The position numbers and the translations under genes were made by a program. From Propionibacteriaceae bacterium (GTDB taxonomy: Bacteria; Actinomycetota; Actinomycetes; Propionibacteriales; Propionibacteriaceae): a DNA stretch of 64,000 nt. Location of the stretch: contig JAPUEL010000076.1 of the NCBI GenBank assembly GCA_027492545.1, positions 107,858-171,857 of the forward strand. The letters are read 5' to 3'. Below the pieces are notes generated by a model. It was not told the origin of the DNA. It saw only the letters and a program-made list of their open reading frames with translations, and searched no databases. This document shows positions 58,393 through 64,000 of this stretch, one piece after another (position 1 is the stretch's first letter; the number at the start of each line of letters is the position of its first letter).

Positions 58393-59562
58393 TCAGATCA
58401 CGCGCACCGACAGGACGCCCTCGATGGCGCGGATCTCGGTGGCGAGAGACTCGGGGACGACGCCCTCCACATCGATGACCGTGTAGGCCAGCTCGCCCCG
58501 CGACTTGTTGAGGAGGTCGGCGATGTTGAGCCCCGCGTCGGCCAGCAGCGTGGAAATGCGCCCCACCATGTTGGGGACGTTGGCGTTGGCGATCGCCAGG
58601 CGACTCGTCGACTCGGAGCGGGCGAGCACGGCGTCGGGGAAGTTCACCGAGTTGGTGATGTCGCCGTTGGCGAGGTAGGCGTGCAGCTGGGCGGCGGCCA
58701 TGACGGCGCAGTTGTCCTCGGCCTCCCCGGTGGACGCCCCCAGGTGGGGCGTGGCGACCACGGCCGGATGGCGGTTGAGCAGCGGCGACGGGAAATCGCA
58801 GATGTAGCCGCGGAGCTTGTGCCGGTCCAGCGCCTCCACCACCGCCTCCTCGTCGACGATCGCGGCGCGGGAGAAGTTGAGCAGCAGCGCCCTGGGCTTC
58901 ATGAGCGCCAGGCGTCCGGAGTCGATGAGCCCCCGCGTGCCCGCCACCAGCGGCACGTGCAGCGACACGGCGTCGGATCGCCTGAGCACCTCCTCGATGG
59001 AGGTGGCCTGCTCCACGTTGGCCGACAGCTTCCAGGCGTGGCCCACCGTGATCTGCGGGTCGTAGCCCAGCACGCGCATGCCCAGGGCGGCGGCCGCGTT
59101 GGCCACCTGCACGCCGATGGCTCCCAACCCGACGACGCCGAACACGCGGCCGGGAAGCTCGAACCCGACGAACGCCTTCTTGCCCTTCTCGACCAGCTCC
59201 TCGACCTCGTCGTCGGTCCCCTCGAGCGAACGGCTGAACTCGACCGCCTGCACGATGTTGCGGGCGCCCACCAGCAGGCCGGCCAGCACCAGCTCCTTGA
59301 CCGCGTTCGCGTTCGCGCCCGGGGTGTTGAATACCGGGACGCCGCGGGCGCTCATCTCGAGGACCGGCACATTGTTCGTGCCGGCCCCCGCACGGGCGAC
59401 CGCCAGCACGGACGCCGGGATCTCCCGGATGTTCAGATTGGCGGACCGGACCAGCAGCGCGTCCGGGTCCGCGAGGTCCGACGCGACGACGTAGGACTCT
59501 GCCGGAAGTTGCGCCAGGCCGTGGGCGCTGATGGCGTTGAGCGTCTGGACCCGGTAGGTCAC
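58393..59562 (-). CDS. serA: D-3-phosphoglycerate dehydrogenase
   Basis: First step of serine synthesis. 389 residues. Substrate and NAD domains with VFGVVGLGAIGVQVANAAAALG (Rossmann), catalytic Arg in NFSRAAIVDEEA, and His in TPHLGASTGEAEDN; a C-terminal ACT domain (about 318-389, NMVGRISTLLADAGLNIADL) is the serine-feedback module in homologues. Short form without the intervening ASB domain. One base separates it from serC. Confidence 0.95.
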   Translation of the reverse strand: MTYRVQTLNAISAHGLAQLPAESYVVASDLADPDALLVRSANLNIREIPASVLAVARAGAGTNNVPVLEMSARGVPVFNTPGANANAVKELVLAGLLVGARNIVQAVEFSRSLEGTDDEVEELVEKGKKAFVGFELPGRVFGVVGLGAIGVQVANAAAALGMRVLGYDPQITVGHAWKLSANVEQATSIEEVLRRSDAVSLHVPLVAGTRGLIDSGRLALMKPRALLLNFSRAAIVDEEAVVEALDRHKLRGYICDFPSPLLNRHPAVVATPHLGASTGEAEDNCAVMAAAQLHAYLANGDITNSVNFPDAVLARSESTSRLAIANANVPNMVGRISTLLADAGLNIADLLNKSRGELAYTVIDVEGVVPESLATEIRAIEGVLSVRVI

Positions 59563-59563
59563 G

Positions 59564-60646
59564 TCAGGCGTTCCGGCGCTCGTAGTCCGCCATGAACTCG
59601 ATCAGCGCGTCCACGCCCTCGATGGGCATGGCGTTGTAGATGGAGGCGCGCATGCCACCCACGCTTCGGTGGCCGGCGAGATTCGTCAGCCCGGCGGCGG
59701 CCGCCTCGGCCACGAACGCCTTGTCCCCCTCCGGCCTGGAGGTGACGAAGGGGACGTTCATCCAGGACCGCGAATCCGGGGCGACGGGGTTGGAGTAGAA
59801 CTCCGAGGCGTCGATGAAGGTGTAGAGCCTCTGCGCCTTCGCCGAGTTCCGGGCGGCCATCGCCTCCAGCCCCCCGAGGGACTGAACCCACTCCAGGATC
59901 AGCCCGAGCAGGTAGACGCTGAAGGTGGGAGGGGTGTTGAGCATCGAGTCGCTGGCGGCCATCTGCGCGTAGTCGAAGATCGACGGCGTGGTGGCGCGGG
60001 CGTGCCCGACGAGGTCGTCCCGGACGATGACGACGCACAGGCCGGCAGGGCCCATGTTCTTCTGGGCGCCGGCGAAGATCAGGCCGAACCGCTCGACGTC
60101 GACCGGTCGCGACAGGATGGTCGAGCTCATGTCCGCCACCAGTGGGACGGCTCCGCCGTCGGGGACGTAGGAGTACTCGACGCCGCCGATGGTCTCGTTG
60201 GGCGTGTAGTAGAAGTACCTGGCCTGCGGGTCGACCTGGTAGCTGCCGGCGGCCGGCGTGGTGGTGTAGTTCGACGCCGCCTCGTCGGCGATAACGTCGA
60301 CGGTGAGCCCCTGCCTCTTCGCCTCGGAGATGGCCTTCTTCGTCCACTGCCCGGTGTGGAGGACGTTGATCACATCACCGGGAGCGGTGAGGTTCATCGG
60401 GATGCCGGCGAACTGCCCCATCGCACCGCCCTGCAGGAACAGGACCCGATAGTTCGCGGGGATGGCCATGACCTCCCGCATGCGGGCCTCCGCCGCAGCC
60501 GCGCAGGCGACGAAATCCTTGCCGCGGTGGCTGACCTCGAGCACCGACATCCCCGAGCCGAGCCAGTCGGTGAGCTCGGATTGGGCCCGCTCCAGGACGG
60601 CGAGCGGCAGCATGGCAGGACCTGCGGAGAAGTTGTAGACGCGCAC
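59564..60646 (-). CDS. serC: Phosphoserine aminotransferase
   Basis: Second step of serine synthesis. 360 residues. PLP Lys196 in FAGAQKNMGPAG, FSAGPAMLP at the N-terminus, SHRGKDF, and the C-terminal SVGGMRASIYNAMPIEGVDAL signature of SerC. GTG start at 60646. First of the serC-serA pair, so both serine steps are co-expressed, beside the serine-consuming CysE and TrpB. Confidence 0.97.
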   Translation of the reverse strand: MRVYNFSAGPAMLPLAVLERAQSELTDWLGSGMSVLEVSHRGKDFVACAAAAEARMREVMAIPANYRVLFLQGGAMGQFAGIPMNLTAPGDVINVLHTGQWTKKAISEAKRQGLTVDVIADEAASNYTTTPAAGSYQVDPQARYFYYTPNETIGGVEYSYVPDGGAVPLVADMSSTILSRPVDVERFGLIFAGAQKNMGPAGLCVVIVRDDLVGHARATTPSIFDYAQMAASDSMLNTPPTFSVYLLGLILEWVQSLGGLEAMAARNSAKAQRLYTFIDASEFYSNPVAPDSRSWMNVPFVTSRPEGDKAFVAEAAAAGLTNLAGHRSVGGMRASIYNAMPIEGVDALIEFMADYERRNA

Positions 60647-60727
60647 GGGCCCAGTGTGTCAGTGCGCCCGCCGGGGAACGCACCGGGTCCAGCGGATGGA
60701 TCGACGGCGGCCAGGCTCCCGATGAAG

Positions 60728-60733
60728 TATGTT
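60728..60733 (+). promoter_or_regulatory. -10 hexamer TATGTT, leaderless trpB
   Basis: TATGTT ends 7 nt before the GTG at 60741; the in-frame ATG at 60729 lies within it. Confidence 0.6.
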
Positions 60734-60740
60734 CTGCCGC

Positions 60741-61940
60741 GTGACGAACTTTTCTCAGGCGGACGAGGCGGGCTACTTCGGGCGATTCGGCGGCGCCTAT
60801 CTCCCGCCCCACCTCGTCGAGCCCATCGCGGAGGTGAAGGCGGCCTACGCCGAGGCGCGCAACGATCCGGCCTTCATGGAGGAGTACGCCCACCTCCTCA
60901 AGGCCTACGTCGGCCGGCCGTCGCTGTTGCACTTCGCCGAGAACCTCACCGAGCACCTGGGCGGCGCCAAGGTCTACCTCAAGCGCGAGGACCTCAACCA
61001 CACCGGCTCGCACAAGATCAACCACTGCCTCGGTGAGGGCCTCCTGGCCCGCCGCATGGGCAAGAAGAAGCTGATCGCCGAGACAGGGGCGGGCCAACAC
61101 GGCGTGGCTCTGGCCACCGCCGCGGCCCTTCTGGGGCTGGAGTGCGAGATCCACATGGGCGCCATCGACGTGGCCAAGCAGCACCCCAACGTGGTGCGCA
61201 TGCAGCTGCTCGGCGCGAAGGTGGTGGAGGTCACCGAGGGTGGCGCGTCCCTGAAGGAGGCCGTCGACTCGGCGTTCTCCACCTACGCGCGCGACTTCGA
61301 GGACACCTTCTTCGGCATCGGCTCGGTGGTGGGCCCGGACCCGTACCCGTCGATGGTGCGCGACTTCCAGGCCGTCGTCGGGCGCGAGGCCCGCGCCCAG
61401 ATGCTCGAGGCGGAGGGACGCCTGCCTGATGCGGTCGCGGCCTGCGTGGGCGGCGGCTCCAACGCGATGGGCCTGTTCACGGCGTTCCTCGACGACGAGG
61501 ACGTGGCCCTCTACGGCGTGGAGCCTGCCGGGCTGGGGGTCGGGGTGTTGGGCGAGCACGCCGCCACGATGACCACGGGCACCGACGGTGTCCTGCACGG
61601 CATGGCCACCAAGGTGATCCAGACGGCCGAGGGCGAGCCCGCCCCGGTCCACTCCATCGCCTCAGGCCTCGACTACCCCGGCGTCGGACCGCAGCACGCC
61701 TTCCTCAACGAGATCGGGCGCGTCACCTACGTGTCCGCCACGGATGCGGAGTGCCTGGACGCGTTCCAGCTGCTGTGCCGCACCGAGGGCATCATCCCCG
61801 CCCTGGAGAGCTCACATGCCGTGGCGCACGCCATGCGGATGGCGCCGTCGATGCCGAAGGACGCGATCGTGCTGATCAACCTGTCGGGTCGCGGCGACAA
61901 GGACGTCGACTACGTGGCCGAGGTGCTGGCCTCCCGCTAG
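60741..61940 (+). CDS. trpB: Tryptophan synthase beta chain, orphan
   Basis: 399 residues. Condenses indole with serine. PLP Lys92 in [34 protein letters not shown] (phosphate cup) and the C-terminal LSGRGDKDV. Sequence is of the TrpB1 type, but no trpA or other trp gene follows within the window, so it is an orphan. The next gene is an unrelated YdeI-like protein. It may serve indole salvage or pair with a trpA elsewhere. Confidence 0.94.
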   Translation: MTNFSQADEAGYFGRFGGAYLPPHLVEPIAEVKAAYAEARNDPAFMEEYAHLLKAYVGRPSLLHFAENLTEHLGGAKVYLKREDLNHTGSHKINHCLGEGLLARRMGKKKLIAETGAGQHGVALATAAALLGLECEIHMGAIDVAKQHPNVVRMQLLGAKVVEVTEGGASLKEAVDSAFSTYARDFEDTFFGIGSVVGPDPYPSMVRDFQAVVGREARAQMLEAEGRLPDAVAACVGGGSNAMGLFTAFLDDEDVALYGVEPAGLGVGVLGEHAATMTTGTDGVLHGMATKVIQTAEGEPAPVHSIASGLDYPGVGPQHAFLNEIGRVTYVSATDAECLDAFQLLCRTEGIIPALESSHAVAHAMRMAPSMPKDAIVLINLSGRGDKDVDYVAEVLASR

Positions 61941-61952
61941 CCGGCCGGGTGC

Positions 61953-61967
61953 GGGCACACTGTGCCC
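61953..61967. promoter_or_regulatory. 15 bp palindrome over the start of the YdeI-like gene
   Basis: GGGCACA-C-TGTGCCC is a perfect 7 bp dyad covering the GTG at 61962. An operator, a translation-blocking hairpin or a trpB terminator are all possible. Confidence 0.35.
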
Positions 61968-62411
61968 ATAATTCAGCTGAGCACCACCATCGTCGCCTTC
62001 GGGCCGGCCGCGGCTATCGAGTTGACCGACGACGAGTCCGCCGCGGTGTCGCGGTCGAAGACGCCGCCGGTTGTCGTCACCGTCGGCGGCGCCTCCGCCC
62101 GGCTGCGGATCACGCGTATGGGCGGGACGGCGTGCATCGGTTTGAGCAAGGCCGCGAGGGCTGCGCTCGGGGTGGAGATCGGCGACGAGGTTGACGTGAC
62201 CATCGTCGCGGACGAGGCGGAGCGGACCGTCGATGTGCCGCCTTCGTTGGCTGGGGCGCTGGCCGCGGACGCCACGCTACAGCGCGCCTGGGACGCGCTC
62301 AGCTACACGCGGCGCAAGGAGCTGGCCCGCGGGATCGCGGAGGCCAGGCAGGAGGCCACGCGGGAGCGCCGCCTGGCCAAGGCCCTCGAAGAGCTCCAAG
62401 ACCTCAGCTGA
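61962..62411 (+). CDS. YdeI/OmdA-like protein (DUF1905 + OmdA)
   Basis: 149 residues. N-terminal DUF1905 beta-barrel (about 35-95, VTVGGASARLRITRMGGTACIGLSKAARAALGVEIGDEVDV) and C-terminal OmdA helical domain (about 100-149, AWDALSYTRRKELARGIAEARQEATRERRLAKALEEL). Function unknown for both domains. GTG start lies inside a 15 bp palindrome. Confidence 0.9.
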   Translation: MPIIQLSTTIVAFGPAAAIELTDDESAAVSRSKTPPVVVTVGGASARLRITRMGGTACIGLSKAARAALGVEIGDEVDVTIVADEAERTVDVPPSLAGALAADATLQRAWDALSYTRRKELARGIAEARQEATRERRLAKALEELQDLS

Positions 62412-62545
62412 GTCGAGAACCGAGAGCTGGTTGAGGGACGCCTCCGACACCCGAGTGCCTCAACTGTCGGCGGCGGCCAAGTGGCGGGTCTCGTGTCGTA
62501 GTCGGGATTCAGGTTCCGCTGACGACCGCTAGCGAGGGGGTTGTG
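62412..62545. other. Intergenic, nothing clear
   Basis: No gene or convincing regulatory site seen between the YdeI-like gene and the following 32-codon ORF. Confidence 0.4.
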
Positions 62546-62644
62546 ATGAGGATGGCCCTGAGGAAGCCGCGGTTGGCGTGGGAGTTTCACCAGCGGATCT
62601 GGGAGATCCTCTCGGCCGAGGCGCGGACGCGTCAGTATCGCTAG
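62546..62644 (+). CDS. Possible 32-residue small protein (or remnant)
   Basis: ATG at 62546 with a strong GAGGGGG 5 nt upstream, encoding MRMALRKPRLAWEFHQRIWE and ending ...RTRQYR. Its TAG shares the CTAG palindrome with the ychF stop on the other strand. It could be a small protein or a truncated remnant; no family recognised. Confidence 0.35.
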   Translation: MRMALRKPRLAWEFHQRIWEILSAEARTRQYR

Positions 62645-63714
62645 ACGTTGAACCGGAACTCGACGACGTCGCCGTCGGCCATCACGTAGTCCTTGCCCTC
62701 GAGGCGCATCTTGCCTGCCGCCTTGGCCGCGGCCTCGGAGCCGGCGGCCATGAGGTCGGCGAAGCCGATCACCTGGGCCTTGATGAAGCCCTTCTGGAAG
62801 TCGGTGTGGATCACCCCGGCCGCCTCGGGCGCCGTCGCACCCTTGGGAATGGTCCACCCCCGCGACTCCTTCGGGCCGGCCGTGAGGTAGGTCTGCAGGC
62901 CCAACGTGTCGAAGCCGACGCGGGCCAGCACGTCCAGCCCCGGCTCCTCCACGCCCATCTCGGCGAGGAACTCGCGCGCCTCGTCCTCCTCCATCTCGAC
63001 GAGTTCGGACTCGAACTTGGCGTCGAGGAAAATGGCCTCCGACGGCGCCACCAGCTCCCGCATGCGGCCCTTGAGTTCCTCGTCGCCCAGCTCGTCCTGG
63101 TCACAGTTGAAGACGTACAGGTAGGGCTTGGCGGTGAGCAGGAACAGGTCGCGGAGCTCCTCGACGTCGAGGCCGGCCGCGCGTACGCCCTTACCGTGCT
63201 CCAGCGCGTCCTTGGCGGCCTGGTAGGCGGCGAGCTTCGGCTGCGACTCCTTCTTGATCCGAGCCTCCTTCTCAACCCGCGGCAGCGCCTTCTCGACCGT
63301 GGCGAGATCGGCGAGGATCAGCTCGGTGGTGATGGTGTCGATGTCGTTGGCGGGATCCACCTTGCCGTCGACGTGAGTGACGTCCTCATCGTCGAACACC
63401 CGGGTGACCTGGCAGATGGCGTCCGCCTCGCGGATGTTGGCCAGGAAGGCGTTGCCCATGCCCTCGCCCTGCGAGGCGCCCTTCACGATGCCGGCGATGT
63501 CGACGAAGCTCACGGTGGCGGGGATGATCCGCTCCGAGCCGTACAGCTTGGCGAGGTCTGCCAGGCGCGGGTCCGGCACGCCCACAACGCCCACGTTGGG
63601 CTCGATGGTCGCGAACGGGTAGTTCGCCGCGAGCACGTTGTTGCGGGTCAGCGCGTTGAACAGGGTCGACTTGCCGGCGTTGGGGAGACCGACGATCCCG
63701 ATGGTGAGTGCCAC
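62641..63714 (-). CDS. ychF: Redox-regulated ATPase/GTPase YchF (OLA1 family)
   Basis: Ribosome-associated Obg-family P-loop NTPase that prefers ATP, 357 residues. G1 GLPNAGKST; switch region TIEPNVGVV; G3 FVDIAGIVKGAS; G4 position NCDQDE (relaxed base specificity). The coiled-coil is at about 130-210. The TGS domain has VIHTDFQKGFIKAQV and ends YVMADGDVVEFRFNV. The GTG at 63714 follows TAAGCT by 8 nt; the longer ORF runs into the repeat and is not used. Confidence 0.97.
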   Translation of the reverse strand: MALTIGIVGLPNAGKSTLFNALTRNNVLAANYPFATIEPNVGVVGVPDPRLADLAKLYGSERIIPATVSFVDIAGIVKGASQGEGMGNAFLANIREADAICQVTRVFDDEDVTHVDGKVDPANDIDTITTELILADLATVEKALPRVEKEARIKKESQPKLAAYQAAKDALEHGKGVRAAGLDVEELRDLFLLTAKPYLYVFNCDQDELGDEELKGRMRELVAPSEAIFLDAKFESELVEMEEDEAREFLAEMGVEEPGLDVLARVGFDTLGLQTYLTAGPKESRGWTIPKGATAPEAAGVIHTDFQKGFIKAQVIGFADLMAAGSEAAAKAAGKMRLEGKDYVMADGDVVEFRFNV

Positions 63715-63784
63715 GAGGGAGCAGCTTACCGGGCTGGCCGTCGTCGGCCGAACGCCGTGCCTCCGCATGGCCGCCGTCGGCCGC

Positions 63785-63987
63785 AGGAGCCGGACACGGC
63801 TCTCGGTGGGCCACTTTGAGCCGGACACGGCTCTCGGTGGGCCATTTTGAGCCTGAAACCGGGCTCAACGCGCGAATCGGTCGATCTGAGCGCTCTCAGG
63901 CCCGCGACTCCGAAGTCCGGCTCAACAGACCGCGCCGAGAGGCGTGTCCGGCTCAACAGACTGCGCCGAGAGGTGTGTCCGGCTCAA
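63785..63987. repeat. Phased 31 bp inverted-array repeat, copy 2
   Basis: 203 bp with the same architecture as 46250-46514. Forward cores start at 63785, 63816 and 63847; reverse cores end at 63925, 63956 and 63987, spaced exactly 31 bp, around a 79 bp centre. Spacers differ from copy 1 (CTCGGTGGGCCAYT left, CAGACYGCGCCGAG right), but the inner right core TCCGAAGTCCGGCTCAA is identical to that of copy 1. It lies about 70 bp upstream of ychF and may extend past the window end. Confidence 0.78.
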
Positions 63988-64000
63988 CCGGGGTCAGGCG

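Noticed and set aside
1..64000. tRNA or rRNA genes, prophage, integrated plasmid
   Set aside because: I saw no cloverleaf-like or rRNA-like stretches in the short intergenic gaps, and no integrase, phage structural or plasmid replication genes.

Overview
This 64 kb window is chromosomal DNA of a high-GC actinobacterium. The best guess is a relative of the Propionibacteriaceae. The evidence is the very high GC content, frequent GTG starts, an actinobacterial-type DapD, a DUF3117 protein, a GlgC plus GT4 maltose-1-phosphate/glycogen synthase pair, and a gene order matching a known actinobacterial block. There are no rRNA or tRNA genes, no phage, no CRISPR-Cas and no autonomous insertion sequence. 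Almost everything is housekeeping. The less ordinary signals lie in short non-coding elements, small genes and a few unusual fusions.

Layout. 0-3.4 kb: peptide ABC importer (permease cut by the left edge, lipoprotein binding protein). 3.6-6.7 kb: t6A tRNA modification operon tsaE-tsaB-rimI-tsaD, with TsaE fused to an N-terminal GNAT domain. 6.7-12.6 kb: DEAD-box helicase with an RD-rich repeat arm, a glycosyltransferase and a GH31 glycosidase. 12.6-15 kb: divergent copper chaperone PCu(A)C and Tat-exported DyP peroxidase around a CsoR-like operator, then a GNAT gene. 15-18.7 kb: nnr, acpS and glmS, with a 170 bp element bounded by perfect 22 bp inverted repeats between acpS and glmS. 18.8-24.2 kb: coaA, a Xaa-Pro peptidase, an alpha/beta hydrolase, a methyltransferase, a stress-type membrane protein and a CitE-like lyase.

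24.2-47.9 kb follows, in reverse orientation, the gene order I recall from the fdxC-dapC-dapD-dapE-LOG-DUF3117-glgM-glgC-O-methyltransferase-sigE-rseA-tatB-mrp-DUF1003-MgtE_N region of Mycobacterium tuberculosis. Insertions include a circularly permuted ATP-grasp/alpha-E/transglutaminase operon, dapA with a small biotinyl-domain gene, and a heterodimeric ABC exporter whose partner subunit has lost its Walker A motif. dapA, dapC, dapD and dapE together give four steps of the succinylase lysine/diaminopimelate pathway. 48-64 kb: VanW-like protein, SppA, transketolase, a phosphoribosyltransferase, a GNAT, a mutarotase-like protein, Nudix, pncA, CBS protein, serine acetyltransferase, serA-serC, an orphan trpB, a YdeI-like protein and the GTPase ychF.

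Regulation. At least 18 genes carry a TANNNT-like hexamer 6-7 nt before the start codon, so leaderless transcription looks dominant. The ABC exporter instead has a canonical TTGACA-N18-TAAGGT promoter and a leader with a 19-codon upstream ORF and hairpins, which looks like an attenuator. Two intergenic regions (46250-46514 and 63785-63987) hold a dispersed repeat that I do not recognise. A 17 bp core recurs every 31 bp in exact phase and flips orientation at the centre of a symmetric array. This is the best candidate for an undescribed element in the window.
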